DNA from: Gnomoniopsis sp. IMI 355080
Taxonomy: Eukaryota > Ascomycota > Sordariomycetes > Diaporthales > Gnomoniaceae
Reading direction: 5' to 3'
Length of the DNA stretch: 64,000 bases
NCBI GenBank assembly: GCA_027946555.1
Contig: JAPEVC010000021.1
Coordinates: 124,001-188,000, forward strand
The notes under the pieces: generated by a model
Database searches by the model: none
What the model saw: only the letters and a program-made list of their open reading frames with translations
Told to the model about the DNA's origin: nothing
Translations under genes and position numbers: made by a program
Shown here: positions 33,435-45,336 of the stretch, piece by piece
How the letters are laid out: the number at the start of each line of letters is the position of its first letter
How positions within the stretch are numbered: the first letter of the stretch is position 1

Positions 33435-35872
33435 CTAGAAACGATTGCTTGCCGCCCAGATAGATGCCGACGCCGATGCTCCCCACTCGCTCTCTGGCTC
33501 GTAAGGTGGGGTCGGCCATTTCTGAGCAGCAACCTTTTTGTTGAGGTCCAGTGGTTTGGGCGCCACTGCTTCCTGTCCGTCAAACATAAGCCCATTGGCC
33601 GAAGGCGAAGGCGTAGGGTACGGGTTGCGGAACTCGCTGGGCGACTGCTTTGCCGAACCATTCTTCTCGAGTCGCTTCATGGCCTTTTGCGTCGATGTGA
33701 GAACTTCATCGAGGAGCTCGTCTTCTTCGTCGGGCGCGTCGTACTGATGCACGCCATGCGCTGCCTGCGCCCGTCGAGTCCGGCTGGAGATGGGGCCTGT
33801 GGTTCGAGGAGCAGTGCCTGATAGATTGTCCGCAGATCGAGGTTGGTGATGCGGTAACGAGTGATGACGCTTCAAATTCGAGTTGGATGACGTCTGGTGG
33901 ATCGGAGGGGCCGGGGCATGTAGACTATCCGCGTTTTTCTGGACGTCTCTCAAGGCTCTGTCGAGGGATTCGTAAGTGTCCTTCGGTACAGGCGCCGGTG
34001 GTGAGTCGATTACCATGCTTGACCTTGTGCTGGCATTTCCCCAAGGACCACAGCCGGCCTGGGCCTCCATGTCCGGCTCAATAGGCGAGACAGGGGTTTG
34101 GTGCCGTCCTGAAAACCTCCGCGCCCTCTTCCGCAGGTGCGAGAAGAAGCCCTCCTTATGAGCACTGGGCGGTGACGACAATCCACCATGGCCATTGAGC
34201 GCTCGCTCGGCGTTCTGTCGGTGAATCTCTGCATAGTGATTGGTATTCGATTGGACTGACAATTGACGGCCTATCTTCTTGGAAGACTTCTCCTCCTGGG
34301 GGGCTTGCCTGTGTGCGTTGGCGTAGGCGTCATTGTACGACGGCGTCCGGCTGTTGGCCTGGGCGGTCACGGTGTCTGACAAGGGGGAAATGGGCCTAAT
34401 AGTGGGAAGAATTGGCATGGGAGCCACGTTCGAGATCCCGTTAGTCCAGGTGGTTCTCTTGTTAGCAGCTGGCCGGGTCTTGGCAGGGACAATTGGTGAA
34501 ACCTCAACAGCGACATGGGCTGGCTGCGGTTTTACAGCAGGTGGATCCCGAGCCGTCGGTTGTACCGCCGCCAAATCAGTCGAGGACTCTGTGCGGTTGA
34601 TCAAGGACTTGCGGAACCATGACGGCTTCGCAGAAATGGTGGGAGCAGTGGCGTCCTTCGAACTGCTCCTAAGCTCTGATGGCTTGCGGCCTAGGATTCT
34701 CGAAGCAGATGACTTGGGGCGAAGGGGATCAACAGCATCGGCAAAATACTCGTGCGCCAGGGCCTGTGTCGACGTTGGTCGGTTCTTGGGATCCCACATC
34801 AAACACCAGGTCACAAAGTGACTCAGAGACGAGGGCCACTGTGGTGTTTGTAGAATGGTGTCCATCGAGTGAGGTGCCATCTTGGGAAAAGAGAAGCCCA
34901 GCTTTCCGGCAAGACGAGTGCCTTCACGCCAATCGCCGCCACCGACGCGTTGACCAGCCTTGTTATACCAGTTACCGGGACTGCCCATGATCTCACAGAC
35001 CCTCCAGACTTGGTCCACCTCATTTCCACCGGGAAATAGTGGTTTCAGCGTCGCAACCTCCACCGCCATGGCACCGATTGCCCAGATATCGACGGGTGCA
35101 GAATATTCGCCGGCTCGCAATAAGACCTCGGGGGCCCGGTACCACCGCGTCGAAACATAGGTAGTGTAGGGCAGCTTTGAGTGCGTTTCTCTGGCGAGTC
35201 CGAAATCGGCAATCTTGACAGTATAGGTGGGAGGTGTCGAAGGTGGTGTAACCAAGGAAGAATACCGCCTGAATGAGTTGGTCATGTCTTGATGAGATGA
35301 GGTTGAAACCAGAATATTCTCTGGCTTGATATCTCTGTGGAAGAAGTTGTGGGCATGAATATGCTCCAGACCCTGCATGATCTGGAACAAGATGCTCTTG
35401 ACACTTGAATTGTCCATAGGTTTGTGGTCTCTGGCCTTCATTAATTGATACAGGTTACCCTCCATGTACTCCATGCAGATGTGAAGCTTCTTGGTGAAGG
35501 GATCCAAGAAAATGTCTAGAGCTGGTACGAGGTGCTGGTGAGGGGGCAATGTCCTCAAAAAGACAACCTCCCGCAGCTCTAGACAGGGTGAAAAGGACTC
35601 AAAGGTCTTCTTCATGGTTTTTATGGCAATCTGCCTCCTATCAGCATACACTTCCACTATATCACCATGGTGCCACTGAAGGTCTCGGTCTAAACACTCA
35701 CCACAGTACCTCTCCTAGCTACAGTAGCTCCAGCTGTGCGGACTCTCGCCAGACATACGCTGCCAAAGCTTCCATCGCCAATCTCCTTGAGGACCTCGAA
35801 TCTGTCCTCCAAGGCGAGTGCATTGGAGCCGACAGTGGACCCTCTGTGGGTGAGGTCATGGGCGACGGTCAT
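33435..35872 (-). CDS. ime2: Ime2/MAK-type (RCK family) protein kinase
   Basis: Exons 35872-35702 and 35630-33435 are joined across intron 35701-35631 (GTGAGT...CTGAT...GGCAG) and give 788 aa. The join restores ARRGTV-IAIKTMKKTF, the ATP-binding lysine strand. Other kinase motifs are the Gly loop IGDGSFGSV, HRDIKPENIL, ADFGLAR and the activation loop YTTYVSTRWYRAPEVLLRAG with a T-x-Y pair. These match the Ime2/Mak/ICK group, whose fungal members control meiosis, sexual development or light response. An insert after the catalytic loop (SSHQDMTNSFRRYSSLVTPP) is typical of fungal Ime2 kinases. The C-terminal ~450 residues are Ser/Pro-rich and disordered, ending in KWPTPPYEPESEWG. The subfamily is clear; the exact orthologue name is inferred. 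Confidence 0.88.
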
Positions 35873-38800
35873 GATGGGCTGTGCTGCTTGTAAAGTCCAG
35901 TTTCGAGGGATGCTGTGTTCAGGTGGGTGGAGGGAGCTCTTTCCGGGAGAGCTTATTGCCGTAGGCGGAGCATTCAGATTCCAGGCTGGTGAGAGTTGCC
36001 AATCGTGAATACTGTGTAAGGGAAAGGGGCGTGGCTAGTAAATCCTGGTCGCGTCTGATCGGATAGGGCGTCGAATAGATCGCGTTCTGGTGAGATGACA
36101 GCTGGGATGGGACGGGAGGACTTGGATGTGGTTGTGGATGAGGGTGACCGGGTTGAGTCAAGTTGTTGAATTGAAAATAGGAAAGATCCAAAAGAGTGGA
36201 CGGGCCTCCAGAGGAATCGGGCCTGGAATAATAATAAGGAAAAGTGAAGAGATTAATGGACGTGCAGGGAGGGACCACACAAGATTGGGATGCGGGTCTT
36301 TCCCTTAGGCGGCTCCGGGAGGTTTGGCGTGCGACGCAGGTACTTGGGGGAGGATGCGACTTGACCTCGGAGCTTGGCATCCAAGATGCAATTATTAGAA
36401 TAAAATGGGTCCAACTGCAATCAAAGTGCCCCGTTCACGTAGAGTCCAGAAGATTGCAGAGGCGAGCGTGCGCTGGTGCCGATACTAGTGCAAATGCTTG
36501 GTGCTGCTTGCTGCTGCAACGGCCTAAAAGGAAAAGAGTTGATGGTAGAGTAGACCAGAAGAAGGGTTGTGGAGTGTTTCCGGTCTCGAACAAAGAGCTG
36601 CTGGTCCTTGCTCGGGAGAACGATGCTTCTTCGACCGAGGCCGCTCGACGAGGCGTGACGGTCGTGTCGCAGGGTTTGGAATGACGGGGGTGGGAGGGCG
36701 ATCAGAAACCCATCCAGTCAAGCCGCAGCACTGGAGTTTTGCTGGATGCTGACAGGATTTTCGCGTGGTGGCTACGTGTTGACTGTCACCAGCCAACTTT
36801 ATTGTTATGCTCAGCTCCGGTAGAGGTGGACAGACCTGGGTACGATGGTGACGAGCCAGGAGCGCCGTGAGCCGACTTGTTGGGTACGCACAGTCTGCCG
36901 AGCGAAGATCCAAAGCCCACAATGAGGACGGGACTGGAGACTCGTACGGTGGGGGGCGAATCGAGACCCCGTCCTTAGCATGGAAGAAAGCAGCTGGGGG
37001 TCGCTTCGAGAAGAAGGGGGGGGTGTTGTTTAGTCTTCGAGTCTCCGTCTTTGCGGTTCAACTAACTTCGATAGGGGCTGCAAATCTCGCTAACGATTCG
37101 GGCCACCACGTTTCTTTGAGCTTCAATTTCGATGTGCACCCACGACCGGGGTCTCCTCCTTTTGGGCTGGGCCGCGCCGTGCAAAGACGTTCTTGTTGCG
37201 TATTGTCGCCCTTCAGATGCTGGTGGATATTGGTGTATGGACCGTTTGTTGTACGGTGTATTGTATGCAGTGGAGCAGATGCGCAGTAGAAAAGATGACA
37301 AAACAGATGACTTCGAAGGAAAGAAAACGGCGGTGGTTCCGGTTCCAGTGGTACGGTTTGTGGCTCCACCCAATTTGCGCAGGACCCTGAGGGAATGAAG
37401 TGGACAATAATGCACACCTTCCAAAGGTCAGAAGCTGTCAGTCGTCAGTAATGACATCAAGCTAGCCAGCGCATTTCGATGATTGGCGACGGGGACGCGG
37501 CGTGATGGATGAAACGAGAGAGAAGATGTGGGCAAGGCGTTGCAAGAAGACGCGGCAGCAAAGGTCTCACTCAAAGTAAAGGTACCTATCTAAGATAGGT
37601 GAACGAAGAGTTGGGAAGGAAGGATCGAGACACGATGATATCCGGCCAACGACCTGCCGGCAAAAGCTTGAAGTCGTGGGATTACCCTCATATCCGGTCT
37701 CCCACTCAACGCAAGCGATTTGTGCTGATGTGATGATGAGAAGAAGCCCGACCTGCCAATACCATTGAGGTGAGCTGGTTAGTAAGGCGCGGCACCGCAA
37801 ATTGGGAGTAACTTTGAGAGGTCAGGGAGTCCGGGCACATCCAATGAAGGGTGGCCTAACTGAGTTTCGTTCATGCCTACGGGGATGGGCTTCCTAGAGC
37901 GGCAGGGGCAATAAATCCATGCATTATACACTAGACCCGCCAGGTACCTAAGGCACCTGGTAAAACCTGGCTATCGTTACTACCCGCGAGGCATGCTGGG
38001 CACGTTGTTGGCAAGGCGATACCTACCAAAACCCGCTGCGCATAAATGTTATGTTTACTGTGCTATGTTATTATTTGTCAGGTGGAGCGAGACCGGCATC
38101 TCTTCCGGCCGTCACCCAGGGCCGTCTACTTACTGTACCTCCTTTGACATTGATCAGGGGCACCCAAGTGTACCGTACTGTGTACAGTCCAATGGCAAAG
38201 TGGTTTCCGATGTCTCTGTTTTTGTCTCTTGCAGCACCTGCAAGGCGCAGCCACGAAGGCCTCCTGGGACCAAAAGCCAAGGCTGCAGACGCATTCTCTG
38301 CGCTGCTGGTACATACCTGGGGTACTACGTAGCTAGTCGGCAGAGGTACGCATCGCGAGGCCAAAGCTTCCGGGAACCCAAAGCTGATGCAGGCCACATC
38401 ATCCGACCTGCACCGCTATCCTTGGCCGCTGCCCTTTCAGCAATGCTACTTTGACAGAAACTAGTCAGGGGTGCAGGACGAGCGCGCCCCGTGCCGAAAG
38501 CCAGTTACCGATCTGGCGGTTGACTAATCCCACGCAGGCCAGGCAGGACGCTATGTGTCCAAGTTCGGTATCGCTGGCTTGTGTCTGCTGCACGCCCGAC
38601 GCCGTCTTGGGAATTTTGGACACCGACAAGTCATGGACGGGAGAGAGGTTGGGACGATTAGGGTGCTTCCACACCGCGAGACCCGCTATTGTAAACCGTA
38701 CGCCGCCGTTGCGTCTGCCTACTGCACGCCACCAGCAAAGTTTTGGTTGGCAGTCCGTGTCGAGATTCCAACCCCTGTGAAGCCGTTGCCAGACGAGATT

Positions 38801-40924
38801 GGCCCGCAGAAGAGCAGTGCAGTATCACGCAGCTCGAAATGACTGGGGATTGCTGCCGAATCTCCTCGCCCGTAGCGTGGGCGCTTTGACTGATTATGCT
38901 GCCTCGCCCAACAAGAGGGCCCTTTCCGCTCATCAGCCATTGTCAAACATTATGCGTCGTGTGCCAGAAACGGTTGCCAAACGGCACAGATGAGAAGGGG
39001 GGCCCCTGGTTGTCTGGGCTTGACACTGACGAACGCTGAACGCTGCCAAACACAAGGCTGGCTACAAGGGCTCCGCGGGACCACGCTTTGGTTCCGGGGG
39101 TCCAATTTGTTTTGGAACGTATTGGTAGGTACTGTGCGGTACATCTGTCCCAGGAACAGCACAGGAGCGGACCAGTCATCAGATTGGCTAAAAGCTGCCT
39201 CGCAAGTTACAACAAAAGCAACGCACTCACAGTGTTTGTCGCTCTTCTCCAAAACAGTCCAGATGTAAGATTGGCTCGCATCAAATCGAGACGAAGCTCC
39301 CCGGTTGAAACGAGCCCGAGAATACGAACTTCGACCGTTGAAAGAGCTCTAATTCAAAATGAACACAGCAAAGCGGACCTAGTTTGCATCTTTCTTTAGC
39401 AACCTAGCCCACGGTAATGAGCGGATGGAGTAGGCACAGCTCGTTACTAAATTCGTCGACGGAACGAGATGGCGCCTGAGACGCAGAATGCTACCAGAAA
39501 AAACACAGCATGGAGCAATACTGTTAGTCCCGTTTGCAACAGTCCCCAAAGGGTCCGAAAAGGTTCCACATTGACATTTCCGCCCGCCTCGTTGGGCCTG
39601 TGACAGCAATGGCGGGGCTGCTGAACGAACGCCTTCCTACCTTGCCTTTGCCTGCATCGTCAAATCTCAAGATCGGATTAGGGTTGTCTCTCAGCTAGAT
39701 TTGAAGCGCCTCCCAAACACTACCTATTTTGGAGCCGCCCGTAACAGCTTGTTACTCCTTGAGCAAACTGCACTAGCTAGGTACCGGGCTGACCGGCAGG
39801 CACTACTAGTCATTGCGAGTATCGGATTATTGTCGTATTTGATTACTTGAGACTAGCAAAGCCGATGTGACTGGCTGCAGAGAAAGCCCAGCAGCAACCC
39901 ACTCAGCATAGCATGTTCATGCAATGCCTCCGTGGAGCGTGCTGCGAGCGCGTCGTTCATGCGCAAACGCGGCATTTCTAGCCAGGCGCTTTAATGCTGG
40001 ATGCCGGTTGCTCGATGTGTTGACTGAAGTCTCAACAAGTAGCGCTGCCCGTCCTTCGGCCATCACCCATCGGCCATCTCATCCTCAGCCTTTGTTGACC
40101 CCTGTGAACCGTTCAGTTTTGCTGCTAGCTAGCCTTCCGGGCTCAGCCCATGATCGTACGTCGTTCTTCAAATCGATGTTGAAGTTCGGATGGTAGTGTT
40201 CTGGATTGTCCCGGCCTCGACGTCTCAACCTTCTTCGGTCGGATCGTCACAACGATATCCACCAGATCGCATGAATCCTATTGCCCAGCAACGTACCCAC
40301 GTATCCACAAATTCAATCTTGTCACAGATCACTCAAACACCTGGGACTGACTCACAAGTCACTGTATACGGCAGTCTTTCGTCGACTTCGAGCTGATTGC
40401 TTTCAGCCGCGTGGCGTATTACATTCAAAGTCAGACGGACAAGCGCAACCGTTGATCACGCCTGGCGTAAACAGTCGTCGTTCTCCACGCATAGTAGCCA
40501 CCCAGTCGCTACCGGGGCCGAAAAGGGGCCCCGGTCCCAGCTTGAATCGACCGGAAGCCATTCCGAGCCCAGCCGGACCCATGGCGCTCGAGCGTTTCTG
40601 GCGCTTGAGGAAATCTCGGTCGCGCCGTCTACCCGCGTTCTGGGTTTAATCGGAATGCTGTGGAACATTGGAACATCGCGCCTGGCGCCCAAGCACCCAC
40701 CGCGACCTGTCAACAAGGCTACCAAATCATGGTTTCCGGGCGCCGCCTGCCTCGTCCAATGGCCTGCCGGCCATCTTCGCTGGCGATGCAGTGCACTGCA
40801 TTGCCAGCACTGCCCAGCAGATTCGTCAGCAGGTTGACGACATGCCGTTGGTCTTGATAGCCGCGACTTGCGCTGATTCCGCCGCTAATCCATTCGACCG
40901 ATTCGTACTCGTGATAATACCGGT

Positions 40925-40958
40925 GGCTGGACTGTGGACTGTAGACTGTGGACTGTGA
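40925..40958. repeat. GGACTGT-type short tandem repeat
   Basis: Units of 7 bp (tggactg, tggactg, tagactg, tggactg) alternate in a small imperfect array. Confidence 0.55.
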
Positions 40959-42761
40959 CCTGCAGCTTCGAGCTTTTCGGAGTTTTCTACCATGTCTCCA
41001 CGAGTTTCTCGAAGACTAGATCTGCGATTTGCAGTTCACTCGGCAACAGAGCCGGAGCTTTCCCCTGACCGCCTCATCCTGCTTTCCTCACGGACGGCGG
41101 TCTGAATGAACGATGGGGCCACTCGAGGCCAGGCCCCCTGCGTGTTCAGGCGATCAATTTTCGCCTTCACCGACTTGGGCTTCCACTCCACGTGGCTGTT
41201 CCCTGATGAGAGCCTACTGCATATGAACTAAGCCGGTGGGTTCAACCGTTGAAACCCCCCATTGAGGGAACATGGTCGCCTTGTTGAATCCATCATGGTA
41301 CTAAAGGGTACATGCAAGGTGGGGCATTCGTGTAGAAGGGTATGGTTCGTACCTGATGCAGTCGAGCTCGTCCCCGCTGAGGGTCGAGGAAGGACGCTCT
41401 GGCGCCAGACTGTTGGGAACAAATTCGGATGAATGGTCCCGTGACCTTGAAGAGGATGTGTGTGAATTGCGCCACGTCCAGACTGTCGGGTCCATCGGAG
41501 ACTTGGTCGTCTTCATGTCCTTCCATCTGGGCTGTATCGCAGCAGTGCAAGGCACTCTTGTCGAGGACAGAGCCGTTGAGACATCATGTGAGCTTCTCTA
41601 TATCGGTGAGATAGTAGTACCGTACGCGGGTAACACCCTCGGGTTCTCTCTTTGTTTTCTCGTAGTCATAGCCATGACGCTCTTCCCAAGCCTTGGACCA
41701 TATGCTGAGCTATCGCTAGTTCCAAACGATTGCAGCTTCCATGTGGCCCAAGGTTGGCAGACAGGGAGTGGAAGGCAGACTGCAGGCATGGACGCCAGTA
41801 GTGTCCTATAACAACTGTCTTTGTGGACGGAGAACCACTAGGCAGACGAGGATGTCCCAATACAGAAGAAGAATGGAGGATGGGATCAAATGAGGTTTAC
41901 TGTTGACTGCCTGGCGGTGGTTGGGACTGTCAGAGCAGCGTGAGCTCCCATGGTAGCAAGAGCGATCCTCAGCTGGCCTGGTCTTATCCATCAATGACAT
42001 CGGCATGGCAACACCTCGAGGTTCTCTGACCGATGTCTTTCTACCACCCCCAGTGCCTCTTGTTGCTCATCGACGCATTGTTGTGGTGAGAGAGATCACA
42101 ATTTATACATGACACAGTCCTGCCTGCCAAAGGCTGGCTTCACACTAGCAATAAGGCAATCATTTTGCTTTCTGAACCCTCAGCTCTCGAGCAGTATTGC
42201 AAGACGTCTTGCCATTGTCCACAACATCACCCTCGGGCAAGAGATACTGCTTTCTGGATCATTTCCCAGCTCCTGCAATCGTAGAAGACGCAAGATTACT
42301 GTCTCTTCTTCGTTCGCCTGGTAAGTGAACCAGTACCCATCCCATGTGGGCGAAAGTCACTAGTCTCAAATATTCAATTGCACTCCCATTCTTCACCATC
42401 TCCCCATTGAAGCGCCAGTACTTATCACTCTTCCAGTCACTTCCATTCGACAAACGGAAGTATCTGCCTGATGTGCTGGGATAAGGTGGAAGGCGCTACG
42501 ATTTCACTGACCCAAGTGACCTGGTTCATACCTTCTTCGCGCCTCCTTCTCTAATTGTTTGCACGGCTTCCATTCCACCTTCCTTCCTAATTCTGGCGTC
42601 TTCCAGATGAACTACAGCCCTGCCTACTTCCTTCGTTTGCCTTGACAATTCGATACACCCTTCTTTTCCTCGAACACTCGTTTGACGGTACCATTTGCTG
42701 TCAACCACATCAACACCTCCGGCCTGCAGTGATTCGGTGTCAGATTCCGCTGTCTTGACAA

Positions 42762-42782
42762 TCACCCTAAATAACCCTAACC
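42762..42782. promoter_or_regulatory. Telobox-like element upstream of the Stc1-domain gene
   Basis: CACCCTAAATAACCCTAACC lies about 40 bp before the start codon. It carries two imperfect CCCTAA telomere-type units, the kind of site bound by Tbf1/Teb1-class Myb proteins in fungi. It is inferred from sequence only. Confidence 0.4.
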
Positions 42783-42818
42783 TCGCTGCGTGTAGTCTTG
42801 TCTTGAACAACAGCCAAG

Positions 42819-43887
42819 ATGTCGGGTTTTTACAGCAACAAGAGCCGTGGCAGCGCCAACCCCAACTTGAGTAAAGACGACAAGTAAGAACAAATCCTGC
42901 AGCTCTCCTGTTTGACGTTTAAGTCACAGAATTGTGCTGATGATCTCGTCTTTGCAGGATTCTTTGCTCCGTTGACAAGCAGTGGGAGCGCATGGACCAG
43001 TACTCCAACAACGAGCTCAAGAAGTACAACGACTCCAAGCGCATGCACAAGCCGTACAGTATTCGGTGCCGTAAGCACTCACAGGCTCCTCGTCTCGAGC
43101 TCACCTGCAGCACTTGTCACGAGAGAAAGCCTCACGAGGATTTCAGCAACGCTCAACGCAAGGAGGATGCTGACCGCCGCCGTTGCCGCATCTGCGTCGA
43201 CTATACTGAGACCATCGACCTCTTCCAGAATATGCCAGTACGTCCTCTCCTGTCGTAGAGCTCCAGGTGGCTCTCTGCAGACGCCCTCCCATATCGTCCG
43301 TATTTAACTGACCTAAACAAACTTGGTAGGTACTTGGCGAAGAGGCGGCTCCCGATAACTACAAGTTCGAGAGCAACGGCCTCAACGATGAGGCTGAGGA
43401 TCAGCTCGAGGAGGCCCCTGGTTCCAGCGGATTGGCCAGTGATTCAGGTGCTTCGATCGCGGCCCGCGGCCGCGCCCGCAACGTTGACCTCACCGCAAGC
43501 CTCCTGAATCGTCAGAATCATTTCAACCCACGCTTTCTTCGGGAGGGCAATTCCAATCCCTCGTCTGCTCCGACCGACACAGCCTCGGTTGGCGCTGACG
43601 AGACTCATCGTCTCCGCCGCCAGCCACAGACCTATACCGCCTATGGCCCTAACGGCCAGACTCAGCAGCGCACGCAGTCTGTGTACACCGTGTCTGATAC
43701 CGCGACCAACATCACCGGTTCCTCTGCTGTCACTGCCGTGGCCGCGAACCGCGGTGGCTGGGCAAAGCCTCCGAGCCGCAAGATGCCTGTTCAGGCTCCT
43801 GACTTCTTTACCCACGGCAAGACTGATGAGAGCTTTGGGCCGAAGCGCTACGACTACTCGGAGTCTGGTAGCTCGGACGAGTGCTGA
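42819..43887 (+). CDS. stc1: Stc1-domain protein
   Basis: Exons 42819-42883, 42958-43237 and 43330-43887 give 300 aa; donors are GTAAGA and GTACGT, acceptors TTTGCAG and TGGTAG. The Stc1 domain spans about residues 23-112 and ends with two CxxC pairs, C72/C75 and C98/C101 (LTCSTCHERKPHEDFSNAQR ... RRRCRICVDY), a LIM-like zinc module. The first motif keeps the F-S-x-x-Q core of the family. In S. pombe, Stc1 links the RNAi effector complex to the Clr4 H3K9 methyltransferase complex. Here the C-terminal two-thirds is Ser/Gln-rich and unlike that protein, so a heterochromatin role is inferred only from the domain. A GWAKPP-type segment near the C-terminus resembles Gly-Trp motifs. The start is at 42819. 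Confidence 0.85.
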
Positions 43888-45336
43888 GCGGGGCCACGGA
43901 AAGCCTGGCAGGAACGACAGATGATCGTCCCCGAGGTCTCCAAGTGCTCATGGTACAATAAATCATCGAGAAATGCTTTGACTAGAAGGGTCAAAACACT
44001 CCGCGCTCTCGATTTGATGGGATCCTGGGTCAAATGGATGAAGCATGGTAGCGGACGGCATTTGACTCACCCTTCTTCAACAGAGATACTCACTGAACTT
44101 TGACACATGCATTGCAAGCAAGATGCCCACTGTTTCTTTTTGTCTGCTTGTGCGGTGAACATCTTCAATCAAGACAAGACATTGTGGCTGTTCGCGACTC
44201 GTGTCTCAATCGGAGACAGAGGTGCTGAGTGACCACAAACCCCCGTCATACCAGCGCACAGTGGTCTTGATCCATTTCCTCCCTATGTAAAGCAATGCGT
44301 ATTGTACAGACTCCATGCCTCTGGGACTTGTCACAAAGCACGGTAAGCAAGGACTTGGTGCATCGTCCCCGGTACCGCGTACGGCGCTCTGTTTAATCCA
44401 GTGAAATCTTAATTCTTGGGGCGGAGGCCACAGCCAGTCGGCTTCGTGTTGTGTCACCCGAATTAAAGCAGTTCCATTGCCACACACAGTTGCCGACATG
44501 CATTTTATTCGAGCCGCAGGATTGGGAGCAAGCTACAATTCTCCTGATCCACTTGGCCTTACAGATCGACGGAGGCCCTCGAGAATCAAGGCCCACGACT
44601 GGCTAGACTGTGCAGTGCAACAGTTTCTGGATGAAGCCCAAGTCTCCTGACAAGGTTTCTGGTGGTTTTGTCACCCACCAGCCATTCAGGTCACCTTGTG
44701 CGTGATTGATCCTTACGGCCTGATCAACCAGGATGGTCCCTTCTGCAAGGAGCAGTATGCAAGCTGCTGGCTGGCTGGGCAACATCCCGCCTGGCTTGAA
44801 TGAGGCAGTGGATAATGTCTTCTTCCTTCCTTGTCGCCAGTACAGACAGGAAAATTAATATCCGCCGGCGAGGCCGTGCCACAGTAACAACTTATTTCCC
44901 AATTGACCGAAGCTCTCTGCAGTCTCCAAAAGGCTTGATCTGCTAGGGTAACATCGCACGAATCAGGCCATGGGGTACGAGATGCCTTGCGTTTCTCGAC
45001 TTCACCTTTACAGACCTGACCCCTGTGACTAAAGTTGACCAGCTCGTCACCGCGACAGGGCGCTATCTTGACCTACGCGCCCCTCTCGCCTACCCATCTT
45101 GACCTGTCTGTCTGTCTTTTCCTCTCAAACAGTCATCACACTTTGTTTGCTCACTTGTTGCTGTTGCCCATAGGACGGCGGGCTTCCCAGTGCCTATTTT
45201 CGTACCGCCTATTGCGTCTTCTTTGTGCCGAGTTTGCGTGCGTGTTCAGTCTCTCCATCAACCCGCACGATGCAACATCACTAAGGCTGCTTTTCGCGCA
45301 CCTGCCTCGGTTCACCGCCAAAGAGGAGTGCAGATC
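43888..45336. other. Intergenic between Stc1-domain and DUF7514 genes
   Basis: These 1.45 kb between two plus-strand genes hold a likely poly(A) signal at 43957 and a pyrimidine-rich promoter/leader at about 45000-45330. Frames at 44206-44785 on the minus strand show no family features. Confidence 0.45.
43957..43962 (+). terminator. AATAAA poly(A) signal of the Stc1-domain gene
   Basis: A canonical AATAAA lies 70 bp after the stop codon, in the expected position for 3'-end formation. Confidence 0.45.

Larger units (their letters stand above)
35873..42818. other. 7-kb gene-poor divergent spacer, kinase to Stc1 gene
   Basis: The longest interval without a supported gene in the window. Frames here are short, not family-like, and often overlap on both strands. 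It contains short repeats (40925-40958), TACCTAGGTA-like palindromes near 37580 and 37940, and a telobox-like element near 42762. A minus-strand patch at about 41340-42006 has stretches that look coding (for example KAWEERHGYDYEKTKRE) but I cannot build a consistent gene from it. Long promoters, noncoding transcripts or decayed genes are all possible. Confidence 0.4.

Noticed and set aside
35631..35657. Kinase exon 2 starting at 35657
   Set aside because: Splicing at the upstream TATAG acceptor is out of phase with exon 1, while the GGCAG acceptor at 35631 restores the expected RRGTV-IAIK strand.
37993..38454. 153-codon plus-strand frame in the 7-kb spacer
   Set aside because: Composition is random-looking with many Cys/Arg and it is interleaved with similar frames on the other strand.
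41356..41811. 151-codon plus-strand frame
   Set aside because: It lies opposite the better coding-like minus-strand patch and its composition is not typical; I could not find a family or splice sites.
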